64,000 nt of DNA from Lacticaseibacillus rhamnosus (GCF_900636965.1 NZ_LR134331.1:1426001-1490000), one strand, 5' to 3'; shown: positions 8,557-18,485, counted from the first letter of the stretch. The notes: generated by a model not told the origin, from the sequence alone. Made by a program: numbers and translations.

Positions 8557-10998
8557 TTGGCCAATCAGATTCAAGAGTTGACCTTAGAAGAGGTCATGGG
8601 CGACCGGTTTGGCCGGTACTCGAAATATATTATTCAAGAACGCGCACTGCCAGATGTTCGTGACGGGTTAAAACCGGTCCAACGACGCATTTTATTTGCG
8701 ATGAACCAAGACGGCAACACTTATGACAAAGGATTTCGCAAGTCAGCTAAGAGTGTCGGTAATGTTATGGGTAATTATCATCCTCATGGCGATAGCTCGA
8801 TTTACGAAGCGATGGTGCGGCTCAGCCAAGACTGGAAACTACGCGCACCGTTAATTCAGATGCACGGTAACAATGGGTCAATGGATGGGGATCCGCCAGC
8901 AGCGATGCGTTATACAGAAGCGCGGCTAAGCAAGATCAGTAAGGAAATGCTGGCGGATATTGATAAAGAAACCGTTGATATGGTTTTAAACTTTGATGAC
9001 ACTGCCCAGGAACCGACTGTACTGCCAGCGGGTTTTCCTAATCTCCTCGTCAACGGTGCTACCGGGATCTCTGCAGGGTATGCGACCGAAATCCCGCCGC
9101 ATAATTTGCGGGAAGTCGTCAATGCTATCTTGTATTTGCTAAAACATCCGCAAGCTGACTTAGCCGACTTGATGCAGTATGTTAAGGGACCCGATTTTCC
9201 AACCGGCGGCATCATCCAAGGGCTTGACGGGATCAAGCAGGCATACGAAACCGGCCGGGGAAAGATTGTCGTTCGCTCACGCACCCACATCGAAACCATT
9301 CGCGGCGGCCGCGAGAAGATTGTGGTCACTGAAATTCCGTATGATGTCAACAAGGCCCAAATGATTAAAAAAATCGATGAACTACGACTTAACAAAAAAG
9401 TCGACGGTATCGCTGAAGTTCGCGATGAAAGTGATCGATTCGGCTTAAGTGTTGTCATTGAGCTGAAAAAAGAAGCGGATGCCCATGGAATTTTGAATTA
9501 CCTCTTCAAAAATACCGATCTGCAAATCACATATAACTTTAATATGGTTGCGATTGCCGATATGCAACCGAAATTGCTTGGGCTCAAGGCGATGTTGGAA
9601 GCTTATGTGGCGCATCGCCGTGATGTGGTCACACGCCGGACACGTTATGAGTTAAACAAAGCGCAGGCACGGCAGCACATTGTTGAAGGCTTGATTAAAA
9701 TGTTGTCCATTTTGGATCAAGTCATTGCGGCGATTCGTGCATCCTCAGATAAAGGGGATGCCAAACGCAATTTGGTCAAACAATTTGATTTTTCCGAAGC
9801 GCAGGCTGAAGCCATTGTCTCCTTGCAGTTATATCGGTTGACGAATACCGACATTACCGCTTTGCAGGACGAGGCGGCACAACTGGCCAAGGCGATTGCC
9901 GAATATCAAGACATTCTAGCGCAGCCGGCTTCGCGTGATCGGGTGATTGAAAAAGAACTTAAACGGATTGCTAAAGAGTACGGGGATGATCGGCGCAGCA
10001 GTATTCAAGCCGAGATTGAAACGCTCGAAGTGGCAACGACGGTCACAGTGGCTGATGAAACCGTGATGGTCCAGGTGTCACGCGACGGCTATGTCAAACG
10101 CAGCTCCTTGCGTAGTTACCAAGCTGTTGATCCTGAAGATAACGGTTTAAAACCCAATGATTTGGCGATTTTTACCGGAGAGTTAAGCACCCTGCAACAT
10201 CTTTACATTGTCACGAATGCCGGTAATATCATTTATCGGCCCGTTTACGAAATTAGCGATGCGCGGTGGAAGGACACTGGGGAACATTTAAGCCAGACAG
10301 TTGGCTTGGGAACCGATGAAAAGGTTTTGGCAGTCTTTGCTTTTGATCAGCTAGATCTTGCTGGTACCTTTGTCCTTGGCTCCAGTGACGGCTACATTAA
10401 GCAGACGGCATTGAGTGATTTGCAGCCGCAGCGCACGTATAAACGCAAACCAATGATGGCAATGAAATTGAAAACACCGGGTGCCGTGGTTACCAATGCT
10501 TACTTCACGACCGATCAAGCCCAGGATGTTTTTGTTGTCAGCCGACATGCGTATGGACTCGACTTCCCACTGGCTGAAGTTTCCACGGTCGGTGCTCGGG
10601 CTACTGGGGTCAAAAGTATGGATCTCAAACCGGAAGATGAGGTAGTTAACTTTATTTTAGTTAAGCAACCAGAAAAAGCAGTGGTGGGCATTTTGACTCA
10701 GCGTGGTGCGTTTAAACGTATGGCGTTAAGCGAAGTCGGTCAAATGAGCCGTGCTCGCCGCGGATTGCTTGTTTTACGCGAATTAAAGCGTGATCCGCAC
10801 CGCATTGTCGCCATGATGCAAGTCGATGACAACACGCGTCTGGATGTGTTAACCGATGCCGATAAAGTGATCACGTTAACGCCTGTGAACCACCCGACAG
10901 GTGATCGCTACTCTAATGGTTCCTTTGTGATTGATACTGATGTCCAAGGAAAACCGGTTTTCGTACGCACACGTGAAGAAACACCGGTTGAACCGTAA
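8557..10998 (+). CDS. parC: DNA topoisomerase IV subunit A (ParC)
   Basis: DNA-cleaving subunit of topoisomerase IV, 813 residues. It starts at TTG 8557 after AAGGAAG at 8541-8547, overlapping the end of parE. The catalytic tyrosine is Tyr119 in AAMRYTEARL. The quinolone-resistance-determining segment HPHGDSSIYEAM carries the susceptible-type Ser80 and Glu84. The C-terminal DNA-wrapping beta-pinwheel begins near residue 490 (VSRDGYVKRSS and similar blade repeats). It is cotranscribed with parE and ends at a strong terminator. Confidence 0.95.
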   Translation: MANQIQELTLEEVMGDRFGRYSKYIIQERALPDVRDGLKPVQRRILFAMNQDGNTYDKGFRKSAKSVGNVMGNYHPHGDSSIYEAMVRLSQDWKLRAPLIQMHGNNGSMDGDPPAAMRYTEARLSKISKEMLADIDKETVDMVLNFDDTAQEPTVLPAGFPNLLVNGATGISAGYATEIPPHNLREVVNAILYLLKHPQADLADLMQYVKGPDFPTGGIIQGLDGIKQAYETGRGKIVVRSRTHIETIRGGREKIVVTEIPYDVNKAQMIKKIDELRLNKKVDGIAEVRDESDRFGLSVVIELKKEADAHGILNYLFKNTDLQITYNFNMVAIADMQPKLLGLKAMLEAYVAHRRDVVTRRTRYELNKAQARQHIVEGLIKMLSILDQVIAAIRASSDKGDAKRNLVKQFDFSEAQAEAIVSLQLYRLTNTDITALQDEAAQLAKAIAEYQDILAQPASRDRVIEKELKRIAKEYGDDRRSSIQAEIETLEVATTVTVADETVMVQVSRDGYVKRSSLRSYQAVDPEDNGLKPNDLAIFTGELSTLQHLYIVTNAGNIIYRPVYEISDARWKDTGEHLSQTVGLGTDEKVLAVFAFDQLDLAGTFVLGSSDGYIKQTALSDLQPQRTYKRKPMMAMKLKTPGAVVTNAYFTTDQAQDVFVVSRHAYGLDFPLAEVSTVGARATGVKSMDLKPEDEVVNFILVKQPEKAVVGILTQRGAFKRMALSEVGQMSRARRGLLVLRELKRDPHRIVAMMQVDDNTRLDVLTDADKVITLTPVNHPTGDRYSNGSFVIDTDVQGKPVFVRTREETPVEP

Positions 10999-11001
10999 CG
11001 C

Positions 11002-11042
11002 AAAAAAGTCCTCATCTGTATTAATACAGATGAGGACTTTTT
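11002..11042 (+). terminator. Rho-independent terminator of parEC
   Basis: AAAAAGTCCTCATCTGTATT is mirrored by its complement and ends in a T-run. The long perfect stem suggests efficient termination. Confidence 0.93.
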
Positions 11043-11164
11043 GATTTATTATATGACAGTACGGTTGTGCACAACTTATCAAGCTAATGATTAAGCTTTT
11101 TTTATGAAACAGGAAAGTACACCGAAAAAACAGCAAAACGCCTGTTATATCAGCGATAAAACGC

Positions 11165-11192
11165 TTGCATAGATTTGCCTTCGTGTTATACT
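11165..11192 (+). promoter_or_regulatory. Putative sigma-A promoter of pflB
   Basis: TTGCAT (-35), 16-bp spacer, TATACT (-10), followed about 50 bp later by the pflB start. No further operator could be assigned by eye. Confidence 0.65.
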
Positions 11193-11242
11193 GAGTTTGT
11201 AAGAACTGTCACATCTGTAATTCACTTTAGGAGGCAATACCT

Positions 11243-13504
11243 ATGAAACAGCTTGACGAAACCAAAGTTCCTAATTATTGGGAAGGCTTTAACGGCGGCG
11301 ACTGGCAAGAAGAAATTAACGTGCGCGATTTTATCGAGCATAACCTGAACCAATATGATGGGGACGAGAGTTTCCTTGCTGGCCCCACTGAAGCAACGAC
11401 CGTTTTAAATAATCAGGTTTTGAATCTGAAAAAGCAAGAACGTGCCAATGGCGGCGTGCTGGATGCAGATAACAATATTCCATCGACCATTACTTCTCAT
11501 GGCCCAGGTTATCTGAATAAGGACCTCGAAAAGATTGTCGGTGTCCAAACCGATAAGCCGTTTAAGCGGGCATTCATGCCATTTGGCGGTATCCGGATGG
11601 CTGAGGATGCTTTGAAATCCTATGGCTTCGAAACCGACGCTAATGAGCACAAGATCTTTACCGAATATCGTAAGACGCATAACCAAGGTGTTTTTGATGC
11701 TTATACGCCGGAAATGCGCAAAGCCCGCCACTATAAGATTGTGACCGGCTTACCGGATGCTTATGGTCGTGGTCGGATCGTTTCGGACTTCCCTCGAATT
11801 GCTATTTATGGGATTGACCGGCTGATGGCTGAGAAGTTCAACGATTACAACCTGACCGGCGATGGCGAGATGACAGATGATGTTATCAAACTGCGCGAAG
11901 AAATTAACGAACAGTATCGTGCCTTGAATGACATGAAGAAGATGGCCAAAGAATACGGCTATGACATTTCCCGCCCAGCTGCTAATGCTCAAGAAGCTGT
12001 TCAGTGGATCTACTTCGGTTACCTGGCAGCCGTTAAGACCCAAAATGGTGCGGCAATGTCTGTCGGCCGTATCGATACAGTGATTGATGCCTATATTCAA
12101 CGGGATATGCGTTTGGGCAAGCTGAATGAAGAGCAGGCACAAGAACTCATCGATCATTTGGTTATGAAGTTACGGATGGTACGTTTCATTCGGACTGAAG
12201 AATACAACTCACTGTTCTCCGGCGATCCGATCTGGGCAACACTGTCCTTGGCAGGGATGGGTAATGATGGCCGTCATCATGTTACCAAGACCGCGTTCCG
12301 CTTCCTGAAGACCTTGGACAACATGGGCGCGGCACCGGAACCAAACATCACCTTGTTGTGGAGCGAACGTCTTCCTGAAGGGTTCAAACGTTATGCCACT
12401 GAAGTGTCCATCCAAAGTTCAACCATTCAATACGAAAACGATGATCTGATGCGTAACGAATGGGGAACCGACTATTACGGCATTGCTTGCTGTGTTTCCG
12501 CGCAGCCAATTGCAGATGGTGTTCAGTACTTCGGGGCGCGAGCAAACCTAGCCAAGACCGTGCTGTATGCGATCAACGGTGGTAAAGACGAAATTCAGGA
12601 AGCACAGGTGGGACCTGAATACGAGCCGATCACCAGCGACTATATCGACTATGACGAGTTCATGAAGAAGTTCGACAAGATGATGGACTGGTTAGCAGAT
12701 GTCTATGTCAATGCACTGAATGTTATTCACTACATGCATGACAAGTACTACTATGAAGCTGCGCAGTTGGCATTGAAGGATACACGTCTGAATCGGACGT
12801 TTGCTACCGGGATTTCCGGTTTGTCACATGCGGTTGATTCCATCAGTGCCATCAAGTATGGCCACGTGAAGGCAATTCGGGATGAAAATGGCGTTGCAAT
12901 CGACTTTGTTGCTGACAATGATGACTATCCGCGTTATGGTAACAATGATGACCGGGCAGACAACATTGCTAAGTGGTTGGTTAAGACCTTCTACAACAAG
13001 ATGAATACACATCATCTGTATCGCGGTGCTAAGCTCAGTACCAGTGTTCTGACCATTACATCTAATGTGGTTTATGGTAAGAATACCGGGACAACACCAA
13101 ACGGCCGTCAGAAGGGCGAACCATTCTCACCTGGTGCCAACCCGGCGTATGGTGCTGAAAAGAACGGTGCTTTGGCTTCCTTGATGTCAACCGCCAAGAT
13201 CCCATATCACTATGCAACAGACGGGATCAGCAATACCTTTGGGGTAACACCGAACACCTTAGGCCATGACGATGAAACCCGTAAGGACACCTTGGTTCAC
13301 ATGGTTGACGGCTACATGGAAAATAGCGGCATGCACCTTAACATCAACGTCTTCAATAAAGAAACGTTGATTGATGCCCAGAAGCACCCAGAAGAATATC
13401 CAACCTTGACTGTTCGAGTTTCCGGTTACTGCGTCTACTTTGCAGACCTGACCAAAGAACAGCAAGACGATGTTATCGCTCGGACCTTCTTCGACGAAAT
13501 GTAA
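11243..13504 (+). CDS. pflB: Formate C-acetyltransferase (pyruvate formate-lyase)
   Basis: A 753-residue glycyl-radical enzyme converting pyruvate and CoA to acetyl-CoA and formate under anaerobiosis. The adjacent catalytic cysteines are Cys416-Cys417 ([11 protein letters not shown]). The C-terminal glycyl-radical loop is RVSGYCVYF with the radical Gly728. The start ATG 11243 has TTAGGAGG upstream. It is followed by its activase pflA, and its formate can feed the fhs product encoded at 56-57.7 kb. The enzyme is oxygen-sensitive in its radical form. Confidence 0.97.
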   Translation: MKQLDETKVPNYWEGFNGGDWQEEINVRDFIEHNLNQYDGDESFLAGPTEATTVLNNQVLNLKKQERANGGVLDADNNIPSTITSHGPGYLNKDLEKIVGVQTDKPFKRAFMPFGGIRMAEDALKSYGFETDANEHKIFTEYRKTHNQGVFDAYTPEMRKARHYKIVTGLPDAYGRGRIVSDFPRIAIYGIDRLMAEKFNDYNLTGDGEMTDDVIKLREEINEQYRALNDMKKMAKEYGYDISRPAANAQEAVQWIYFGYLAAVKTQNGAAMSVGRIDTVIDAYIQRDMRLGKLNEEQAQELIDHLVMKLRMVRFIRTEEYNSLFSGDPIWATLSLAGMGNDGRHHVTKTAFRFLKTLDNMGAAPEPNITLLWSERLPEGFKRYATEVSIQSSTIQYENDDLMRNEWGTDYYGIACCVSAQPIADGVQYFGARANLAKTVLYAINGGKDEIQEAQVGPEYEPITSDYIDYDEFMKKFDKMMDWLADVYVNALNVIHYMHDKYYYEAAQLALKDTRLNRTFATGISGLSHAVDSISAIKYGHVKAIRDENGVAIDFVADNDDYPRYGNNDDRADNIAKWLVKTFYNKMNTHHLYRGAKLSTSVLTITSNVVYGKNTGTTPNGRQKGEPFSPGANPAYGAEKNGALASLMSTAKIPYHYATDGISNTFGVTPNTLGHDDETRKDTLVHMVDGYMENSGMHLNINVFNKETLIDAQKHPEEYPTLTVRVSGYCVYFADLTKEQQDDVIARTFFDEM

Positions 13505-13522
13505 TCAAGTCAATCTATTCGC

Positions 13523-13584
13523 AAAACAGGAGATCATTCCTGTTTTGTCAAAAGACGGCAACGATGCTGTTGCCGTTTTTTGAC
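13523..13584 (+). terminator. Double hairpin between pflB and pflA
   Basis: Hairpin 1 (13523-13546) is AAAACAGGA with TCCTGTTTT. Hairpin 2 (13547-13584) is GTCAAAAGACGGCAAC with GTTGCCGTTTTTTGAC and a T-run. Only 57 bp separate hairpin 2 from pflA and no good promoter is visible there, so pflA may depend on read-through or RNA processing. Confidence 0.8.
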
Positions 13585-13641
13585 AAACTGAAATGAAAAT
13601 CGTTGAAAATTAGGTATTTATTTGCACTGGAGGCGGCATAG

Positions 13642-14493
13642 ATGAAACTCATCGATCAATCACAAAGCCCGTTAAATATTTTGGAACAAGTGGGACAGGA
13701 TCATGAAGGCCCAATAAAAGGATACGTTCATTCAGTCGAAAGCTTTGGTTCGGTTGATGGTCCCGGGATTCGGTTTGTCGTCTTTATGCAAGGATGCAGG
13801 ATGCGGTGCCAGTACTGTCACAACCCTGACACTTGGAATATCGGTGTGGGCGAGGAAATGACCGCTGATCAGATCCTGGCAGATGCACAGCGATATAAAG
13901 CCTTCTGGGGCGAACAAGGGGGGATTACTTGTAGCGGTGGCGAAAGTCTCGTCCAAATTGATTTTATCCTGGAACTTTTTACCAAAGCTAAGGAACTGGG
14001 TATCTCAACTTGTTTGGATACTTCGGGTGGTCCATTCACCCGTGATCAGCCGTGGTTTGGTCAATTTGAGAAACTGATGGCCGTCACGGATATTTCGTTG
14101 GTTGACATCAAGCACATTGATTCCGCGGAACACAAAAAGCTAACCGGTTTCCCAAACGAAAACATTTTGGATATGGTTCAGTATATGTCGGATCATGGCG
14201 ATGATATGTGGATTCGCCACGTACTTGTGCCAGAACGAACCGACTTTGATCCTTATCTCAAACGCTTGGGAGATTATATTGCCACTTTGGATAAACGCGT
14301 GGTCCAGAAAGTGGAAATTCTTCCGTACCATACGTTAGGGGTTAAGAAGTACCATGAACTAGGTATTACGTATCCGCTGGAAGGTATCGAGCCGCCTTCA
14401 GCTGATCGGGTCAAGAATGCAGAGAACTTGCTACACGTTGAGGACTATACTGGATGGCAAAGTTGGCGACCACAGCCAGCTAACAAGCAGTGA
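13642..14493 (+). CDS. pflA: Pyruvate formate-lyase activating enzyme
   Basis: A 283-residue radical-SAM activase that installs the glycyl radical on PflB. The [4Fe-4S] ligands are in GCRMRCQYCHNPDTW (CxxxCxxC). The SAM-binding GGE motif is SGGES. The start ATG 13642 has GGAGGCGG upstream. The protein is some 30 residues longer at the N-terminus than the shortest homologues (MKLIDQSQSPLN and so on before GYVHSVESFGSVDGPG). It lies downstream of pflB, separated by a double hairpin. Confidence 0.96.
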   Translation: MKLIDQSQSPLNILEQVGQDHEGPIKGYVHSVESFGSVDGPGIRFVVFMQGCRMRCQYCHNPDTWNIGVGEEMTADQILADAQRYKAFWGEQGGITCSGGESLVQIDFILELFTKAKELGISTCLDTSGGPFTRDQPWFGQFEKLMAVTDISLVDIKHIDSAEHKKLTGFPNENILDMVQYMSDHGDDMWIRHVLVPERTDFDPYLKRLGDYIATLDKRVVQKVEILPYHTLGVKKYHELGITYPLEGIEPPSADRVKNAENLLHVEDYTGWQSWRPQPANKQ

Positions 14494-14520
14494 TTTAGTT
14501 GAAACTTAACGTAACGATTA

Positions 14521-14550
14521 AAAACGCAGCAAATCCGTTGCGTTTTTTTT
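14521..14550 (+). terminator. Rho-independent terminator after pflA
   Basis: AAAACGCA and TGCGTTTT pair around a short loop and are followed by a run of eight T. Confidence 0.85.
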
Positions 14551-14614
14551 AAATGCCACTTATGATGATGGTTGAGTAACGTTATCAAATTATAAACGAA
14601 AGGGAAGCCGCCCT

Positions 14615-15583
14615 ATGAAGACGAAACAAGAGCGCATTTTTTCCTCCAAAACTCTCACGTATTTTTTGCAATTAGCAGAAACCATGAACTACACCCAGTC
14701 AGCCCAGTTGTTGGGGATTACCCAGCCGGCACTGACGCAGCAAATCAAGAAATTGGAACGAACAGTGGGGGCACCATTGTTTTATTCCGTTGGTAAGAAG
14801 TTGCATTTATCCGATGCCGGTCGCACGATGTTGAAGGCGACACACGAGATTTATGAAATTTTGAACCAGACGACTGACGAGATTCAGCAAAGCACCAGTG
14901 CCACAGTCGGCAAGATTAATATTGGCTTGTTAAGTTCAATTGAAGACAGTGCGTTTAATGCTTTTATCGCGCATTATTACGACCTTAATCCTGAAGTCGA
15001 AATCACGCTACGAATGATGACACGTCATGAGATCTGGGAAGCGTTGGAGAACAATCAGATTGATTTGGCCATCATGAATCTGCCTGATGAGACGATTAAG
15101 AACTGGAAGCCGTATGCAAGCAAGAAGATTCTTGATGAACAGTTATTGTTCCTGCATCATGATAATTCCTTGGCTAATCGCAAACGCCTGCATTTTAAAG
15201 ATACGCTGGCTGAGCCGTGGGTAACTTATCCAGACGACTATTTCCTGGGTCAGTTGTTGCATGAGGCGTATAAGAATCAGATGGTTGATTTTCCGCATGT
15301 TGTGGCGCATTTTACCACGCCATATCAGTTAACTCAGTTTGTCAACCATACCGGTGTTAACACCGCGTTACCAACCAGTTTTGTTGCCGCTCATGCTGAT
15401 CAAATCAAGGCGCATGCCGTTGCCTTTGAACCAGCGATTCGCTTTGAGACCTCGTTTGTGTATCGCAAGGAAAAAGCCGATATTCCGCGGATTGCCAACT
15501 TCTTTAAGACGTTTGACGCACATTTATCCGAGAAAGATTATCTATCGCGGGTCAGCGAAAACAGTGGTAAAATTGAACGGTAA
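14615..15583 (+). CDS. LysR-family transcriptional regulator
   Basis: A 322-residue protein. The N-terminal winged helix-turn-helix spans about residues 10-70 (TYFLQLAETMNYTQSAQLLGI, then PALTQQIKKLERTVGAPLF), followed by a linker helix and a substrate-binding-protein-like effector domain (about 95-300). Start ATG 14615 has AAAGGGA upstream. The effector and targets are unknown. It lies 29 bp before ppaC on the same strand with no terminator between, so the two are probably cotranscribed. Other LysR proteins are often autoregulated, but no clear T-N11-A operator was assigned here. Confidence 0.88.
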   Translation: MKTKQERIFSSKTLTYFLQLAETMNYTQSAQLLGITQPALTQQIKKLERTVGAPLFYSVGKKLHLSDAGRTMLKATHEIYEILNQTTDEIQQSTSATVGKINIGLLSSIEDSAFNAFIAHYYDLNPEVEITLRMMTRHEIWEALENNQIDLAIMNLPDETIKNWKPYASKKILDEQLLFLHHDNSLANRKRLHFKDTLAEPWVTYPDDYFLGQLLHEAYKNQMVDFPHVVAHFTTPYQLTQFVNHTGVNTALPTSFVAAHADQIKAHAVAFEPAIRFETSFVYRKEKADIPRIANFFKTFDAHLSEKDYLSRVSENSGKIER

Positions 15584-15612
15584 ACTATTCAGCTGAGGAG
15601 CGATCAGATAAC

Positions 15613-16545
15613 ATGACGACTTTGATTTTTGGACATCAAAACCCTGATACAGACGCGATTACAAGCGCCATGAGTTGGGCTGAATTTCAGAAGCAAGCAG
15701 GTAATACCGATGTTGAAGCAGTAGCACTCGGTGAACCAAACGATGAAACCAAGTTTGTATTGGATCATTTTAAGGTTGCTGCGCCGCGGGTCATTAAGAC
15801 AGCCGCAAATGAAACCGGGCACGTAATGTTGGTTGATCATAACGAATTCCAGCAAAGCGTTGCTGATATCGAAGACGTGCAAATCGATTCAGTGGTTGAT
15901 CACCACCGCATTGCCAACTTCCATACGGCGTCACCACTATATTACCGGGCAGAACCAGTGGGCAGTACCAACACGGTGATTTTCGAGTTGTTCCAGGAAC
16001 ACGGCTATGAAATTTCACCAACACTGGCAGGCTTAATGGCTTCTGGCTTGATTTCGGATACCCTGCTTCTGAAGTCACCGACTGCAACCGACAAGGACAA
16101 AAAGATCTTGCCGGAAATGGCTAAAATCGCTGGCATTGACCTGCAATCATATGGCTTGGCTATGTTGAAGGCGGGCACCAATCTAGCTGCCAAGTCGGAT
16201 ATGGATATCATTGAAGGCGATGCGAAGAGCTTTACGATGGGCGGTAAGTCTATCCGTATTGGACAAGTGAATACAGTTGATCTTGATGATATTTATGCGC
16301 GTCAGGATGAATTGGTGGCCGCTATGACCAAAGAAGCACAGGCGAAGGGCTATGATGACTTCCTGTTAATTGCAACCGATATTCTGAACAGCAATTCAAC
16401 GGGCTTTGCTGTTGGCGCAGATCGTGACAAAGTGGCCGCAGCATTCAACGAAAAGTTTGATGCAAATGACCGGTTGGCACTGCCTGGCGTGGTTTCACGT
16501 AAGAAGCAGGTCGTACCGCCAATGCAAGGTGCGTTTGAAGGTTAA
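15613..16545 (+). CDS. ppaC: Manganese-dependent inorganic pyrophosphatase (family II)
   Basis: A 310-residue cytosolic enzyme hydrolysing pyrophosphate, which drives biosynthetic reactions. DHH-family motifs are FGHQNPDTDAITSA (His and Asp metal ligands), MLVDHNEFQQS, SVVDHHRIANF and, in the C-terminal DHHA2 domain, SRKKQVVPPM. Start ATG 15613 follows CTGAGGAG. It is the usual housekeeping pyrophosphatase of lactobacilli and ends at a terminator. Confidence 0.96.
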   Translation: MTTLIFGHQNPDTDAITSAMSWAEFQKQAGNTDVEAVALGEPNDETKFVLDHFKVAAPRVIKTAANETGHVMLVDHNEFQQSVADIEDVQIDSVVDHHRIANFHTASPLYYRAEPVGSTNTVIFELFQEHGYEISPTLAGLMASGLISDTLLLKSPTATDKDKKILPEMAKIAGIDLQSYGLAMLKAGTNLAAKSDMDIIEGDAKSFTMGGKSIRIGQVNTVDLDDIYARQDELVAAMTKEAQAKGYDDFLLIATDILNSNSTGFAVGADRDKVAAAFNEKFDANDRLALPGVVSRKKQVVPPMQGAFEG

Positions 16546-16570
16546 TTTTGAACTTAATAATTGGTTTTAT

Positions 16571-16602
16571 AAATCGCAGCCGTTTGTGGTTGCGATTTTT
16601 TT
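16571..16602 (+). terminator. Rho-independent terminator after ppaC
   Basis: AAATCGCAGCC pairs with GGTTGCGATTT and is followed by a T-run. Confidence 0.88.
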
Positions 16603-17316
16603 GTGCTCAAAAACTTGGATGAACAAAAAGGATAGTTCAAATTTAAAACGAGGTGCAAAAAACGCAGCCTCATAACTACTTCGTATAATATATATTATGT
16701 AAACTAGAATGGAGATTTTGAGTCGTTGACTTTGACGTGACTTATTTGGTGTTCAAATGGCAAAACGATTGATGCAAGTCCCCTCACCTGACAGACAGCT
16801 CAAAAACTTTTGAGAGAAGCAAATCAATTGTACGGATGTGAGCGGTGCGCTTTATTTGTTTTTTCTGGTTTGAAAATGACCAGTCGTTGCTAAATATATG
16901 TAAATTCAGCATTAATCAAAGCAGATTTGTAGAAAGTATCATTTTGAGTCATAAACAGCATTCAAGTCGCAAGTGTTGCTGTCAGCTGAATTCTGGATCA
17001 AAATACGAAAATTGATTTGATTGCAGCCAATGAATCGTTGGTTAATTGGTTAAACTGTTGCTAAAGCGGCGCCGTGGAATCAGGACATCAGCACAGATGG
17101 TCCTGATCGTGCAGTAAATTCAAATTTGAAATGCAACTAAGTTTAGTGTCAAATGACAGATCAACAAATTTGGTGATTTAGCTGGCTTGATGATTAGAAG
17201 CCCATTTACCTTTGGATAATACTAAAACTTTATTCAGTTCTACACTGGTGCTTTTTTCGGCGCATATCGTTGCGAATTACCGATATTTTCGTCATTATCC
17301 CTCGCCACGCACTGGT
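16603..17316. other. Gene-poor, AT-rich stretch with several inverted repeats
   Basis: No coding frame here looks like a real protein. Visible elements are: an AT-rich TATAATATATATTAT block (about 16684-16698); a 16-bp inverted repeat CTCAAAAACTTTTGAG (16799-16814); a strong bulged hairpin ATCAGGACATC/GATGGTCCTGAT (17079-17107); and a 12-bp palindrome TTCAAATTTGAA (17120-17131). It could be decayed sequence or hold a structured RNA. I cannot tell which. Confidence 0.5.
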
Positions 17317-17350
17317 TTTTTCGCGTATACTGAAATTATCCAAAAGAAAA
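17317..17350 (+). promoter_or_regulatory. Candidate difSL-like site or promoter upstream of xerS
   Basis: The segment TTTTTTCGCGTATACTG followed by AAATTATCCAAAAGAAAA lies 23-56 bp before xerS. Its layout (T-rich and CG-containing left arm, ACTG centre, AAATTATC right part) loosely resembles the streptococcal difSL, which lies next to xerS in streptococci. The same bases could equally be a promoter with TATACT as -10. The comparison is from memory and weak. Confidence 0.25.
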
Positions 17351-17372
17351 CATATGTTCGAGGTGACTTTAT

Positions 17373-18485
17373 TTGTCGACACAGAACTATCCTAAATTAA
17401 TACAAGCCATGCTACCTTCCCTGCCGGACTATATTCAGGATTACTATCACAGCCAAAAAGCAATTCCCATCGCGGATTCTACCCTTTACCAGTACCTGCA
17501 CTTTTACCAGGAATTTCTGCATTGGCTTATCTCCAGTCGGGTCACGGACGCCATTTCGCCACAGAATGTGCCTTTGGAAACTTTAGAGCGGCTTTCCTTG
17601 CGTGATGCGCAGGCGTTTGTGGCGTATTTACTTGAGCGGCCGTCAAAAACCCATCCGAATAAACGTATGACGCGGCGCAGTGTGGCGTTACGACTGGTCG
17701 GGATCAAGGCCCTTTATCGGTTCTTAACCGAAGAAAGCGAACCAAATGCGGACGGTGAGCCTTATTTTTACCGCAATGTTTGGAATAAGGTGAAACTTAA
17801 GACCCATGCAGAGACGACGACTTACCGTAATCATAAACTGCAGGAAATGTTGTTTGTGGATGGCGAAGATGCGCGCTTTTTACAGTGGCTGGATCAGCAA
17901 TATGCTCAGCAGCTGCCATCGAAACCGCGTGCTTATTTTGAGGCGACGAAGGAACGAAATTTGGCGATCATTGCGCTGCTGTTTGGCTCCGGCGTGCGGG
18001 TTAGTGAATTGGTCAATATGAATTTGGAAGATCTCAATATGGATCGTCATACTGTGCAGGTGGTGCGTAAAGGTAATTTTCAGGATCGCGTTAACTTTGC
18101 TGACTGGATTGATCCTTATTTAACGGCTTACTTGAAGTCCCGAACCGCGATGATTGGTCAGCAGAAGCCTACTTCTCCGCTATTTGTGACGCAAATCGGC
18201 CAAATGGTAAACCGCATTCGCCAAAATACGATTGAAGCATTCTTCAAACGCTATACAACCGCTTATGGCCGCCCATCAACACCCCATAAAGCACGCCATA
18301 CCTTGGGAACCAATATTTATACCGTCACCAAGGATGTGCAGCAAGTTGCCGATCAACTCGGACAAACGACGACCAGCGCGACGGATCTGTACATCAATCT
18401 CAGCGATAAAAGTGGAAAAGCGGCCTTACGCGAAGTTTCGGAAACTGCCGCCAAAGCCTTGGATCAACATCCCCAGCAACCATAA
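17373..18485 (+). CDS. xerS: Tyrosine recombinase XerS
   Basis: A 370-residue tyrosine recombinase of the single-protein XerS type known from streptococci, lactococci and some lactobacilli for chromosome-dimer resolution. The N-terminus (YPKLIQAMLPSLPDYIQDYY) and length fit XerS better than XerC/D. It starts at TTG 17373 with GAGGTG at 17360-17365. Catalytic residues visible are Arg209 (GSGVRVSE), Lys233 (RKGNF), His305 and Arg308 (PHKARHT) and Tyr340 (ATDLYINL). The position usually held by His or Trp, nine residues before the tyrosine, is Gln331 (QLGQTTT). It ends at a strong terminator shared with the convergent ABC permease. Confidence 0.87.
   Translation: MSTQNYPKLIQAMLPSLPDYIQDYYHSQKAIPIADSTLYQYLHFYQEFLHWLISSRVTDAISPQNVPLETLERLSLRDAQAFVAYLLERPSKTHPNKRMTRRSVALRLVGIKALYRFLTEESEPNADGEPYFYRNVWNKVKLKTHAETTTYRNHKLQEMLFVDGEDARFLQWLDQQYAQQLPSKPRAYFEATKERNLAIIALLFGSGVRVSELVNMNLEDLNMDRHTVQVVRKGNFQDRVNFADWIDPYLTAYLKSRTAMIGQQKPTSPLFVTQIGQMVNRIRQNTIEAFFKRYTTAYGRPSTPHKARHTLGTNIYTVTKDVQQVADQLGQTTTSATDLYINLSDKSGKAALREVSETAAKALDQHPQQP

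Noticed and set aside
16670-16700. loxP-like ACTTCGTATAATATAT sequence
   Set aside because: Only one arm-like half is present; the inverted TATACGAAGT arm is absent, so it is not a lox-type site.
17212-17400. 62-codon frame just before xerS
   Set aside because: No ribosome site and it overlaps the xerS start in another frame; composition is not protein-like.
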